The notes: generated by a model not told the origin, from the sequence alone. Shown: positions 1 through 8,114, counted from the stretch's first letter. The stretch is DNA of 64,000 nt from an uncultured Candidatus Melainabacteria bacterium (GCA_934667125.1 CAKULF010000002.1:306812-370811), one strand, 5' to 3'. Translations and numbers: made by a program.

Positions 1-699
1 ATAATGCTTTTGCGCCTGCTGCCATAGCTGCTTTGGCTAACAATGGAACAAATTTTCTTTCCCCTGCTGATGATTCGCCGTGTCCCCCAGGGATTTGAAC
101 ACTGTGAGTTGCGTCAAACACTAAAGGATAGCCTAATTCTTTTTGAATAATCTCAACCCCACGAAAATCCACAACTAAATTATTGTATCCAAAAGTTGTT
201 CCTCTATCAGTGATTAAAATCTTGTCATTTCCGCTGTCTATAACCTTTTGGGCGATTGATTTCATTTGATATGGAGATAAAAATTGTCCTTTTTTAATGT
301 TAATAATTCGATTGGTTTTAGCAGCTGCAACCAATAGGTCTGTTTGTCTACATAAAAAAGCCGGAATTTGAATAATATCCGCAACTTCAGCGACTTTTTC
401 AGCTTGAGAAGACTCATGGATATCGGTTACGATTGGAACATTCAATTCATCTTTAATTTTTTGTAAAATCTTCAAACCCTTATCAATTCCAAGCCCACGA
501 TAAGACTTTAGCGATGAGCGATTTGCTTTGTCAAAAGAAGTTTTGAAAACAAAATTAATTCCCAAACGAGATGTTATTTCTTTTAATCTTGTTGCTGTTG
601 TATAGCAAATTTCTTCAGACTCCATTGCGCAAGGGCCTGCTAAAATTGTTAATTTTTCTTTTCCTATTTCAAAATCGTTTAATTTAATTGTTTTCATTT
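1..699 (-). CDS. kdsA: 3-deoxy-8-phosphooctulonate (KDO-8-P) synthase, partial, apparent frameshift
   Basis: KdsA joins phosphoenolpyruvate and arabinose 5-phosphate to give KDO 8-phosphate, the first step towards the KDO of lipopolysaccharide, so it implies an outer membrane. The reverse strand reads LTILAGPCAMESEE, then FKTSFDKANRSS, GLGIDKGL, PIVTDIHE and FDATHSVQ, all typical of the family. The 3' end is cut off by the window edge, so about 40 residues are missing. The natural start (ATG at 697-699, MKTIKLNDFEIG) is not in frame with the body: an A6 run (complement of 659-664) leads to a stop a few codons on. With five A the reading frame would be intact. The first ATG in the body frame is at 623-625, inside the GPCAMES motif. 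It is either a real one-base insertion, a slippage site or a sequence error. The identity is secure; the state of the gene is not. Confidence 0.85.
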
Positions 700-791
700 T
701 TTCTTCTCTAATTTTTAACTAAAACCAATAAAATTATAATAAAAAACTCGCTTTTTGTATATGTTTTAAAGTTTTGCAATATTTTATTGTT

Positions 792-820
792 TTGCCCTTT
801 TTAAAGTTTTATTGTAAAAT
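792..820 (+). promoter_or_regulatory. recA promoter
   Basis: TTGCCC (792-797), a 17-base spacer and TAAAAT (815-820) form a standard sigma-70 type promoter. The start of transcription would be near 827, followed by AGGA at 841 and the recA ATG at 852. The same hexamers and spacing recur on the minus strand before the GT2 gene at 50883. Confidence 0.6.
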
Positions 821-851
821 TTTATATTATTAGGGAAGTGAGGAAAAATAT

Positions 852-1928
852 ATGTGCGCAGCTTCAGCAACTGTAGATGAAAAAGAATTACAAGCCATCC
901 AAGAAGGTAAAAACAAAGCTTTAAAATTAGCATTAGATAAAATTGAAAAAGATTTCGGAAAAGGTTCAATCATGCGCCTTGGAGATAAATCATCCGTTGA
1001 TTGCGAATGTATCCCAACAGGAGCATTAGCTCTTGATTTAGCCCTTGGAATAGGCGGTGTTCCAAGAGGAAGAATAATAGAAATTTATGGACCAGAATCA
1101 TCTGGTAAAACAACACTTGCGCAACACATTGTTGCAAATTGCCAAAAAAGAGGCGGAATAGCAGCATATATAGACGCTGAACACGCACTAGACCCCGAAT
1201 ATGCTAAAAATTTAGGCGTAGATATCGACCAATTATTGATTTCCCAACCTGATACAGGTGAACAAGCTCTTGAAATTACGGAAGAATTGGTTCGCTCAGG
1301 CGCAATTGACGTTATCGTTATCGATTCAGTTGCAGCTTTAGTTCCAAAAGCGGAAATTGAAAAGGCTATGGAAGACCAACAAATGGGGCTTCAAGCTCGT
1401 TTGATGTCAAAAGCTTTAAGAAAATTGACCGCTATTGTTGGAAAAACAAACACAACCGTTATTTTCATCAACCAATTAAGACAAAAAATCGGGGTGATGT
1501 TTGGAAATCCTGAAACAACAACAGGTGGACAAGCTCTTAAATACTATTCTACAGTTCGTCTTGATATTAGAAGATGTGACAGCGTTAAAAATAAAGAAAA
1601 CGAAGATATCGGTAACAGAGTTCGTGTAAAAGTTGTAAAAAACAAAGTAGCTCCTCCTTTTAGAACTGCTGAATTTGATATTATTTATGGAAAAGGCATT
1701 TGCGCTTTGGGTAATATCATTGATGTTGCGGTTAACTTCAATATAATTAAAAAAGCAGGCGCTTGGTTTAGCTATAACGACGAAAAATTAGGACAAGGAA
1801 GAGAAAAAGCTAAAGAATTTTTAGAACAAAATCCTGATATTTTAAATGAAATTGAAGCAAAAGTTAGAGAAACTATTGCAGCTAAAAACGGCAAAAACCA
1901 ACAAGAAGCCGAAAAAGAAGAAAAATAA
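852..1928 (+). CDS. recA: recombinase RecA
   Basis: RecA forms filaments on single-stranded DNA, drives strand exchange in recombinational repair and triggers LexA self-cleavage. The 358-residue protein has the normal length. Walker A GPESSGKT lies at residues 80-87, followed by YIDAEHALDP, the Walker B strand VIVIDSVAALVP and the DNA-binding L2 loop with GNPETTTGGQALK. The C-terminal tail is lysine- and glutamate-rich, as is common. The start is supported by AGGA eight bases upstream and by a promoter at 792-820. rmlA follows 13 bases downstream on the same strand, so the two may share a transcript. I did not recognise a LexA operator in the promoter region. Confidence 0.98.
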   Translation: MCAASATVDEKELQAIQEGKNKALKLALDKIEKDFGKGSIMRLGDKSSVDCECIPTGALALDLALGIGGVPRGRIIEIYGPESSGKTTLAQHIVANCQKRGGIAAYIDAEHALDPEYAKNLGVDIDQLLISQPDTGEQALEITEELVRSGAIDVIVIDSVAALVPKAEIEKAMEDQQMGLQARLMSKALRKLTAIVGKTNTTVIFINQLRQKIGVMFGNPETTTGGQALKYYSTVRLDIRRCDSVKNKENEDIGNRVRVKVVKNKVAPPFRTAEFDIIYGKGICALGNIIDVAVNFNIIKKAGAWFSYNDEKLGQGREKAKEFLEQNPDILNEIEAKVRETIAAKNGKNQQEAEKEEK

Positions 1929-1941
1929 TTAAGGAAAATCG

Positions 1942-2811
1942 ATGAAGGGCATTATTCTTGCGGCAGGAGCAGGCTCAAGACTGTATCCTGCAAGTCTTCC
2001 AATATCAAAAATATTACTTCCTGTGTATGATAAACCGATGATTTATTATCCGATTACTACGCTTCTTTTGGCTGGAATTAAGGATATATTGGTTATTACA
2101 AGCCCAAAGGATATTGATAATTTTAAAAAAGTTTTGGGTGACGGCTCGGATATTGGGGTTAAATTTTCTTATGCCATTCAAGAAGTTCCAAAAGGAATAG
2201 CCGAAAGCTTTATTATTGCGGAAGATTTTATCCAAAATGAGCCTGTAGCTTTGATTTTAGGGGATAATATTTTCCATGGCTTTGGTTTTTCTTCTATGTT
2301 GAAAGAAGTTGGCAAAAGAACAAAAGGCGCAACCGTTTTCGGCTATCAGGTGCAAGACCCTGAACGGTTTGGGGTTGTTGAGTTTGATAAGGATAATAAG
2401 GCGGTTTCTATTGAAGAAAAGCCGAAAAATCCAAAATCGAATTATGCCGTAACTGGTTTATATTTTTATGATAATAATGTTGTTGAATATGCTAAAACGC
2501 TCACTCCATCTGCTCGTGGGGAGTTAGAAATAACAGATTTGAATAAAATTTATTTAGAAAAAAATAATCTGACTGTTGAAATTTTGGGTCGTGGGTTTGC
2601 TTGGCTTGATACAGGCACGTTTGAGAGCCTTTTGCAAGCTGCAAATTTTGTTCAATCAATGGAAATTAATACAGGAATGAAAATCGCCTCTATTGAAGAA
2701 GTTGCCTACAGAATGGGCTATATCGATAAAGTGCAGCTTGCGACACTTGCGAAAAGATATAAACAAAACGGATATGGAAAATATTTGGAAAAAATCTCCG
2801 AATTAGTGTAG
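1942..2811 (+). CDS. rmlA: glucose-1-phosphate thymidylyltransferase
   Basis: RmlA makes dTDP-glucose from glucose 1-phosphate and dTTP, the entry to dTDP-rhamnose and related sugars for surface polysaccharides. At 289 residues it matches the family length of about 290. The N-terminal nucleotide-binding signature is clear: LAAGAGSRLYPA, then LLPVYDKPMIYYP. Further family blocks are ILGDNIFHG, FGVVEFD, EEKPKNPKSNYAVTGLYFYD and AWLDTGT. AAGGAAAA precedes the ATG. It sits directly behind recA. The other rml genes are not in the window, so the final sugar is unknown. Motifs fit RmlA better than the UDP-glucose or CDP-glucose pyrophosphorylases. Confidence 0.95.
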   Translation: MKGIILAAGAGSRLYPASLPISKILLPVYDKPMIYYPITTLLLAGIKDILVITSPKDIDNFKKVLGDGSDIGVKFSYAIQEVPKGIAESFIIAEDFIQNEPVALILGDNIFHGFGFSSMLKEVGKRTKGATVFGYQVQDPERFGVVEFDKDNKAVSIEEKPKNPKSNYAVTGLYFYDNNVVEYAKTLTPSARGELEITDLNKIYLEKNNLTVEILGRGFAWLDTGTFESLLQAANFVQSMEINTGMKIASIEEVAYRMGYIDKVQLATLAKRYKQNGYGKYLEKISELV

Positions 2812-2866
2812 AAATGTAAAGATAAATTAAGTATTGCTACAACCGTAAAAATAAGTCATAGCCTAG

Positions 2867-2895
2867 TTAACCTACTTCTTATGGGTTATTTTTCG
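2867..2895 (+). terminator. weak candidate terminator after rmlA
   Basis: A short imperfect inverted repeat (TAACC...GGTTA around a loop of about 11 bases) is followed by a run of T. The position, about 55 bases after the rmlA stop, fits, but the stem is weak. Confidence 0.3.
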
Positions 2896-2924
2896 TGATT
2901 TTTATCGCATTATGATTTTTTTTG

Positions 2925-2933
2925 TGATATAAT
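2925..2933 (+). promoter_or_regulatory. extended -10 promoter of small ORF
   Basis: TGATATAAT is a perfect extended -10 element; no good -35 box is visible. Transcription would start near 2940, about 40 bases before the small ORF at 2979. Confidence 0.5.
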
Positions 2934-2978
2934 TAGTGTCAAAGTTAGGTTGTTAGTTAATAATGTTAGGAGGGCACC

Positions 2979-3140
2979 ATGTCACTTTCTACTCAAATCA
3001 TTGATGCAAAAGCATCTAAAAAACCGAAATTCAACGACGAATTTCAACACTATTTAAAAAGACAATGTCTAAAAACGACATTCAACGGATTAGAATTAGA
3101 AGCTTTCAGTTGGTACAAAAAGGTTCTTGGATTAGTGTAG
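2979..3140 (+). CDS. small hypothetical protein (53 aa)
   Basis: A 53-codon ORF with all the expression signals of a real gene: an extended -10 box at 2925-2933, a strong ribosome site TAGGAGGG at 2967-2974 ending four bases before the ATG, and a strong intrinsic terminator at 3160-3188. The product starts MSLSTQIIDAKASKKPKF and ends AFSWYKKVLGLV. It is basic, soluble and without a signal peptide or membrane segment. I do not recognise the family. The monocistronic layout between two housekeeping genes suggests an independently expressed small protein, possibly abundant given the near-ideal ribosome site. Confidence 0.7.
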   Translation: MSLSTQIIDAKASKKPKFNDEFQHYLKRQCLKTTFNGLELEAFSWYKKVLGLV

Positions 3141-3159
3141 TTTTGTTAAAAAAGAGTTT

Positions 3160-3188
3160 AAAACGGCGTTTTTGCGCCGTTTTTAATT
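3160..3188 (+). terminator. intrinsic terminator
   Basis: A perfect 9-bp stem (AAAACGGCG / CGCCGTTTT) with a six-base loop, followed by a T run. It ends the transcript of the small ORF at 2979. Confidence 0.85.
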
Positions 3189-3216
3189 ATTTTCTTTTTC
3201 TTATATAATTAAAGTA

Positions 3217-4203
3217 ATGAATAAGAAAATATTAGATGAAGATATTAAAAATATTAAGGTTATTCAAGCGCCTTTGGCTGGAATTTCAGATAAGGTTTTT
3301 CGTGGTTTAATTAGACACCATGGCTCAAAGTGCCTTATGACAACGGAAATGCTCTCTTCTGAAATGTTGTGCAATAATCCAAAGCTTGAAAATCAAAAAA
3401 TTGTTCAATTTGAAGAGTTTGAATATCCTCTTTCTTTTCAACTGGTTGGACACAAGATTGATAAAATGACAAGGGCGGCAGAATTAATTGCGCCTTATGC
3501 CAGTATGATTGATATAAATTGCGGATGTCCTGTAAAAAAAGTTGTAGTATCGGGCGACGGCTCAGCGATGATGAAAACGCCCGAGCTTGCTTATGAAATT
3601 ATTCAATCAATCATTAAAGCAACGAACTTAAAAGTTAGCGCCAAATTCAGGCTTGGTTGGAGCGTTAACGAGGAAAACTATATAGAATTTGCAAAAGCGG
3701 TTGAAAGCGCAGGGGCAAGCTTTGTAACGCTCCATGCCAGAACTCGCTCACAAATGTATGAGGGTAGTGCCGACTGGAACAAAATTAAAATTTTAAAAGA
3801 AAATGTGAAAATTCCTGTTTATGCTAATGGCGACATTAAAACACTGGATGACGCTATAAATTGCTTAAATTTAACAAAATGCGACGGAATTTCAATCGGC
3901 AGAGGGATTATGGGCGATTTTACTTTGCCATATCGAATTGAACATTATTTAAAAACAAAAGAAATCATCCCAACTCCGACGTTTGAAGAAAAAATTTCAA
4001 TGTTAGAAGAACATTTAAAGCAAGAAGTTGAATTTATGGGCGAAATTAATGGTGTAAAATTTATGAGAAAATTTTATAATTATTATGTTTCAAGCGAGCG
4101 AAACGCTTCAAAATATCGCTCAAAACTTGTTGAATTGACGACAGAAAAAGAAATTATAGAAGTTTTAGATGAAATATTACGTCTACATCATAAAAACAGT
4201 TGA
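3217..4203 (+). CDS. dus: tRNA-dihydrouridine synthase (DusB-like)
   Basis: Dus enzymes are FMN proteins that reduce specific uridines in tRNA to dihydrouridine. The 328-residue protein has the TIM-barrel start APLAGISDKVFR, the catalytic-cysteine loop INCGCPVKKVV, the SAKFRLGW strand, LHARTRSQMYEG and the phosphate-binding end GISIGRGIMG. The most similar family is DusB/YohI. No Shine-Dalgarno precedes the ATG, but TATAAT lies at 3204-3209, seven bases before it, so the message may be leaderless. The 3' end overlaps the next ORF by 35 bases, beginning a three-gene overlapping operon. Confidence 0.93.
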   Translation: MNKKILDEDIKNIKVIQAPLAGISDKVFRGLIRHHGSKCLMTTEMLSSEMLCNNPKLENQKIVQFEEFEYPLSFQLVGHKIDKMTRAAELIAPYASMIDINCGCPVKKVVVSGDGSAMMKTPELAYEIIQSIIKATNLKVSAKFRLGWSVNEENYIEFAKAVESAGASFVTLHARTRSQMYEGSADWNKIKILKENVKIPVYANGDIKTLDDAINCLNLTKCDGISIGRGIMGDFTLPYRIEHYLKTKEIIPTPTFEEKISMLEEHLKQEVEFMGEINGVKFMRKFYNYYVSSERNASKYRSKLVELTTEKEIIEVLDEILRLHHKNS

Positions 4204-4465
4204 TAACACGCTCTATTGTGGGATTACAAACGATATTAAAAAAAGATATCTTGCCCATAAAAATAAAAAAGGTGCAAAATATACTATTTGCCATCCGCCC
4301 GAAAAAATCGTGTATTTAGAAGAATTTGAGGATAAATCGCTTGCGGCTAAAGAAGAATATCGAATTAAAAAGACTTTATCTAGAAAATTAAAACTTGAAT
4401 TGATTAAAGAAAAAGAAGAAAATACGGAAAAATTGCTCAAAAATGAAGATATTATTGATTTCTGA
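4169..4465 (+). CDS. GIY-YIG nuclease-superfamily protein (UPF0213/YhbQ-like)
   Basis: A single-domain GIY-YIG protein of 98 residues. The start MKYYVYIIKTVDNTLYCGIT contains the two signature strands (YVYII and YCGIT, standing for GIY and YIG), followed by the Arg-bearing helix NDIKKRYLAH, the HKNKKGAKYT loop, and a glutamate in KEEYRIKK. This is the YhbQ/UPF0213 type; whether members cut DNA is not well established. The ORF overlaps dus by 35 bases and the next gene by 23 bases, so translation is probably coupled. The C-terminal 20 residues are charged and variable. Confidence 0.85.
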   Translation: MKYYVYIIKTVDNTLYCGITNDIKKRYLAHKNKKGAKYTICHPPEKIVYLEEFEDKSLAAKEEYRIKKTLSRKLKLELIKEKEENTEKLLKNEDIIDF

Positions 4466-5528
4466 TTTATATAAAATAATTAATGACAATTCAATTCCAA
4501 GTGTTTTGAATGATTTTTCTTTGGCGCTAAAAGAATTTAATCACGAAGTTGCGGTCATTCGACCTAATTTTTTGATTAATTCGATAATTAGAAAACATAA
4601 AATTTTAAAAAACGGAAAATATAAAATTAATGATATTGAAATTTATAATAGGAATTTTTTCTTGCCGTTTTTGTTTGAAAACAAGGATTTTATTGAAAAA
4701 TTCAAAAATTTTGATATGATTATTTCTCATCTTCCGAGCGGACATATTTACGCTTCGTTGATTAATAAATATTTACACCTGAAACACGTTTCAATCCTAC
4801 ATCAGAGCGATTACACGGTTTTAAATGATATTAAATATAGCTTGTATTTTAAAAATAAGTTGAAAAATACACTTAAAAATTCAACCTTAATTGGAGCAAG
4901 AAACAAGTTTTTAAAAGATGAATTAAACGCTCAATTTATTTTGCCTTCGTTTATTAAAAAAGAAGATATTGTTGAGTTTAAGAGCTTTAATAAAGATAAA
5001 TTAAACATCATAACCCTATCAAAATTAATTAAAAGAAAAAATATAGATAAGATTATTTTGGCTTTGGCAAATGTTGATTTTGACTATAATTTTTCTATTT
5101 ATGGCGAGGGCAAAGAAAAAAAATATCTTAATTCTTTAATCAAAAAATATCGCCTGACAGATAAAATCAAGATATATCCTTATGTTGAGCATAATTTGAT
5201 TAATAATATATTGGATAAAAATGATGTTTTCATTTTGCCATCCGAAAATGAAAGCTTTGGCTTATCATATTTTGAAGCGCTATCTAGGGGCTTAATCGTT
5301 GTGGCAAGCAAAAATACCGGAATTGACGGGATAATAGAAGATAATAAAAACGGATTTTTGATTAATCCAAATGTTTTTGAAATTAAAAATATTTTAGAAA
5401 AAATAAATTCTCTATCGAACGTTAAAAAGCAGGAATTGAGCGCAAATTCGCTTGAATTAATCAAAAATTATACTAAAGAAAAAGTAATTAAAAATTATCT
5501 TGAAACTATTCAGAATACGGATTTTTAG
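4443..5528 (+). CDS. GT4-family glycosyltransferase
   Basis: A GT-B fold retaining glycosyltransferase of 361 residues. The N-terminal half begins MKILLISDL; the donor-binding half has the basic motif SKLIKRKNID and the E-x7-E motif SENESFGLSYFEALSRG near residues 262-280, then an NGFLINP end, all typical of family GT4. Donor and acceptor cannot be told. It probably works on lipopolysaccharide or another surface glycan. The ATG lies inside the GIY-YIG gene. The 3' end overlaps the convergent BioY-like gene by 23 bases. Lysine, asparagine and isoleucine codons dominate, as in its neighbours. Confidence 0.85.
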   Translation: MKILLISDLYKIINDNSIPSVLNDFSLALKEFNHEVAVIRPNFLINSIIRKHKILKNGKYKINDIEIYNRNFFLPFLFENKDFIEKFKNFDMIISHLPSGHIYASLINKYLHLKHVSILHQSDYTVLNDIKYSLYFKNKLKNTLKNSTLIGARNKFLKDELNAQFILPSFIKKEDIVEFKSFNKDKLNIITLSKLIKRKNIDKIILALANVDFDYNFSIYGEGKEKKYLNSLIKKYRLTDKIKIYPYVEHNLINNILDKNDVFILPSENESFGLSYFEALSRGLIVVASKNTGIDGIIEDNKNGFLINPNVFEIKNILEKINSLSNVKKQELSANSLELIKNYTKEKVIKNYLETIQNTDF

Positions 5529-6180
5529 GAGTAATCTTTTTTCTATCAGGTTTCGGTTTCATACAAATCCAAAAAACATTTTTAATATATGGCGCTATAA
5601 TCATCAAAATTATGCAAAATAATATGTCTAAAAGGATTTTATTTGTTGTCATTGCGCCAAAAATCGGAAAAATCATATTAAAATTGATGACTCTAAAAAT
5701 CGCAAGAATAATGCAATAAATAAAGCCGACAATATGCATTGAAAAAACGCCAAGCAAACTTCCTATAATTCTTCCTTTAAGATGTTGATTAAGGCTCAAA
5801 ATCCAGCCCATTGTTAAAATTGCAAATAAATATCCCAAAAAATATCCGAACAGATAATTTTTAACATAGCTAATTCCGCCGCCCAAAACGAAAATCGGGT
5901 ATATGAATAGCCCAATGATAAGATATAAAAGGAATAAGCCGATTGTCCAGTTTCTTCCTAAAAGATAAATTATAAATATCATTATAGGCACAACGGGCGA
6001 ATATTGAATTTCTTGCGCTGGTTCAACAAAAGGCAAAGTAAAAGAAATTTGAGTAAAATTTGCAACAATTAAAAGCAAAAACGAAAACCCAAAAACAACC
6101 AAAGTTCCGATGGTTATTGGGGTTGGTTCGCCTTTAAAAATATATTGTTCAAAAATATCTCTGTATCTTTTGTTGATCAT
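5506..6180 (-). CDS. BioY-like substrate-binding membrane protein (ECF transporter S component)
   Basis: A 224-residue membrane protein with about six hydrophobic segments. The order of motifs resembles BioY, the biotin-binding S component of energy-coupling factor transporters: QISFTLPFVEPAQEI in the first part, VPIMIFIIYLLGR, and the glycine-rich stretch LGGGISYVKNYLFGYFLGY. A basic C-terminal tail follows. No ECF ATPase genes are in the window, so it would rely on a shared module elsewhere. Its ATG overlaps the rimI stop codon (TAATG), which implies coupled translation. A different ECF S component is possible. Confidence 0.6.
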   Translation of the reverse strand: MINKRYRDIFEQYIFKGEPTPITIGTLVVFGFSFLLLIVANFTQISFTLPFVEPAQEIQYSPVVPIMIFIIYLLGRNWTIGLFLLYLIIGLFIYPIFVLGGGISYVKNYLFGYFLGYLFAILTMGWILSLNQHLKGRIIGSLLGVFSMHIVGFIYCIILAIFRVINFNMIFPIFGAMTTNKILLDILFCIILMIIAPYIKNVFWICMKPKPDRKKITPKNPYSE

Positions 6181-6692
6181 TAAATTTTTGCCTCGGATAC
6201 TTTTCTTAACTCATCATACAATGTTTTATATTTTTTATCAAAAATATTTTCGCTCCACATTATATAAGCGTCCTCGTTGTTGTCTTGGTAGTATTTTTTC
6301 CTTACCCCAAGCGACTTAAAGCCGAATTTTTCATATAAATTTATCGCTTTAACATTTGAAACACGAACTTCAAGGGTTATAAACTTGATTTTATCCTTAT
6401 AACACTCATCTATCATTGCTAAAAGCAACCTGTGCGCAAGCTTTTTATTCCTATAATCAGGATGTATTGAAAGGTTTGTAATATGCGCTTCGTTGACTAT
6501 TTTCCAAATTCCAAGATAGCCAACGCATTTGTTTTCAGAATTTAAAACACAAAAATACGACGAAATTTTATTGTTTAATTCCGTGATAAAAGAGTCTTTT
6601 GACCAATGATGAGAGCCATAGCTCAATTCTTCGATAACAAGAATGTCGTCGATATTTTCATAGGTCATTTTTTGAATTTTAAATTCTTCCAT
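6180..6692 (-). CDS. rimI: ribosomal-protein-alanine N-acetyltransferase RimI-like
   Basis: A GNAT-fold acetyltransferase of 170 residues. It shows the acetyl-CoA loop region LSIHPDYRNKKLAHRLL and the RimI end EVRVSNVKAINLYEKFGF followed by GVRKKYYQDNNEDA. RimI acetylates the N-terminus of ribosomal protein S18 in enterics and sometimes other proteins. There is no Shine-Dalgarno. The extended -10 box TGATAAGAT ends six bases before the ATG, so this looks like a leaderless gene that begins the rimI-bioY operon. Confidence 0.85.
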   Translation of the reverse strand: MEEFKIQKMTYENIDDILVIEELSYGSHHWSKDSFITELNNKISSYFCVLNSENKCVGYLGIWKIVNEAHITNLSIHPDYRNKKLAHRLLLAMIDECYKDKIKFITLEVRVSNVKAINLYEKFGFKSLGVRKKYYQDNNEDAYIMWSENIFDKKYKTLYDELRKVSEAKI

Positions 6693-6731
6693 AAGAATAT
6701 CTTATCAAAAAAATCGCTCTTTAGGTAGTTC

Positions 6732-7178
6732 TTAATAACTTTCGGCTACTTTAAAACAAGCGTGTTCAACGTTGTGTTTTTCTAAATCAATTAAGCCACG
6801 GCTAAGTTGAGAATATTTTGCATCTTTTGAGTTGAATTTATTCTTTAAAAATTCATAAGAAATTTTAGGGTCGCATTGTTCGCCACAAGTGAATAAATCA
6901 ACTGCCGCATAGCCATATTCAGGCCAAGTGTGAATTGCAAGATGACTTTCAGAAATGATTACAACACCACTTACACCGTGCGGCATAAACAAATGAAAGC
7001 ATTTATTAACAACAGTAGCGCCACATTCAAGGGCTGCTTCTATCATATATTTTTCTACTAATGTCGGGTTGTTTAAAATATTTGAATCACATTCAAAAAA
7101 TTCAGCTAATATGTGTCTGCCAAGATATTGTTGTTTTTCGGCATTTATCATCATTTCAGGTTTAGTCATTATTTCCAA
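6732..7178 (-). CDS. speD: S-adenosylmethionine decarboxylase proenzyme
   Basis: SpeD makes decarboxylated S-adenosylmethionine for spermidine synthesis and cleaves itself to form a pyruvoyl group. In the 148-residue protein the cleavage motif IISESHLAIHTWPE gives Ser78 as the pyruvoyl precursor, with His83 and Cys98 (LFTCG) as the proton donors, matching the bacterial class 1B enzymes. The start used is TTG at 7178, eight bases after AGGGGG; an in-frame ATG follows at 7169. Between the ribosome site and that ATG lies a four-codon ORF (Met-Asn-Trp-Lys) whose TAA overlaps the ATG. No speE is in the window. Confidence 0.95.
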   Translation of the reverse strand: MEIMTKPEMMINAEKQQYLGRHILAEFFECDSNILNNPTLVEKYMIEAALECGATVVNKCFHLFMPHGVSGVVIISESHLAIHTWPEYGYAAVDLFTCGEQCDPKISYEFLKNKFNSKDAKYSQLSRGLIDLEKHNVEHACFKVAESY

Positions 7179-7291
7179 TTCATATTCCCCCTAAGGATTA
7201 TCTATACGCAAAGAATATTATACACTATATCAAAAAACATACAAGGAAAAATTTTTACATGTTTAGTAATTTTTGTTACATTTTTTAAAAT

Positions 7292-7612
7292 TTACTCTAA
7301 AAAACCTTTAACAATTTTATAAATTCTATAGACTTTATCTTCATTTTTGTTGATTAAATCGATTAATTTTTTCTTAAAATCAACATCTGTCATAAATTCG
7401 TCATCAAACTCGAAAAATTTTTTAGGTGGAGTTTCAAGCGCAAGCGCAATATTGGTTAAGGTTTCGGCTGTGACAAAGTTTGCACCTCTTTCAATTAAAG
7501 ATAAAGAACGAAAATTTATTCCAATCAGCTCGGCTAATTGCTCTTGAGATAAATTTTTCTTTTGTCTATATAATCTGATATTTTTTCCTAAAAGTTGTTT
7601 AATATCTTGCAC
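7292..7612 (-). CDS. XRE-family transcriptional regulator
   Basis: A small DNA-binding protein. The helix-turn-helix spans roughly residues 5-60 (LLGKNIRLYRQKKNLSQEQL, then ELIGINFRSLSLIERG), ending in the ALALETPPKKFFEF block usual for XRE/Cro-like repressors. A charged tail of about 35 residues follows. I chose GTG at 7612 because GGAGGG ends four bases before it; the ORF extends upstream to a TTG at 7624 that has no ribosome site of its own. A 14-bp palindrome at 7681-7694 upstream could be its operator. It stands alone; the nearest targets would be itself or the pilin-like gene at 8135. Confidence 0.85.
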   Translation of the reverse strand: MQDIKQLLGKNIRLYRQKKNLSQEQLAELIGINFRSLSLIERGANFVTAETLTNIALALETPPKKFFEFDDEFMTDVDFKKKLIDLINKNEDKVYRIYKIVKGFLE

Positions 7613-7680
7613 ATTGCCCTCCAATAATTTATTTTTATATAAATTATTCTCCTTTCAACAACTTGAAATATAGAAAATTC

Positions 7681-7694
7681 CATGTTAAAACATG
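7681..7694. promoter_or_regulatory. palindrome, candidate operator
   Basis: CATGTTAAAACATG is a perfect inverted repeat about 70 bases upstream of the XRE gene, and a matching half site TAACATG occurs near 7750. The spacing suits autoregulation by the adjacent repressor. This is inferred from position only. Confidence 0.4.
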
Positions 7695-7863
7695 AATATA
7701 TATATTTTAAACTTGAATTTTCATATTTAAAATATCAAAACGCACATTATAACATGGAAGTAGCAAGGGTGGGTTTGCTATGGGAAGATTTGGAATGCTT
7801 GCGAGAAGTTGGTAAATCAAAGATTTGCTAATAACGCATTTTAAAACTTGTCTATGGGATGGG

Positions 7864-7940
7864 GCTCCTGACAAATCAAAGATTTGAAACGTCGCCTATC
7901 TAAGGTCTACATAAAAGCCAAACTCATCGTTTGTCTTTTA
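7864..7940 (+). repeat. dispersed repeat A, copy 1
   Basis: It begins GCTCCTGACAAATCAAAGAT and continues to GCCAAACTCATCGTTTGTCT. Nearly the same 75-90 bases recur at 22038-22130 in the same orientation and at 26740-26895 inverted. All copies are intergenic. Confidence 0.8.
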
Positions 7941-8027
7941 TTCCGCACAGTAACACAATCTAAGGCTTGTCCGCAGGCGCTTGCTCATCACAACCGCCTG
8001 TGGACATCGCACAGCAAGGCTCGTTCC

Positions 8028-8060
8028 TATAATTCAAGCTAAGAGCTAGCTTGAATTATA
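8028..8060. repeat. perfect 14-bp inverted repeat
   Basis: TATAATTCAAGCTA and its exact complement flank a five-base loop. No T run follows, so it is not a normal terminator. It may be the edge of a repeat element or an RNA structure. Confidence 0.7.
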
Positions 8061-8090
8061 GTTCACTAAGTTTTTGTGTTTGATGTATTA

Positions 8091-8114
8091 GGGGATATTT
8101 ATCCCCATTTTTTT
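8091..8114 (+). terminator. terminator-like hairpin before pilin-like gene
   Basis: GGGGATA...TATCCCC forms a tight stem followed by seven T. It lies 20 bases before the ATG at 8135, in front of the ribosome site AGAGGA. It may end an upstream transcript or attenuate the following gene. Confidence 0.6.
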
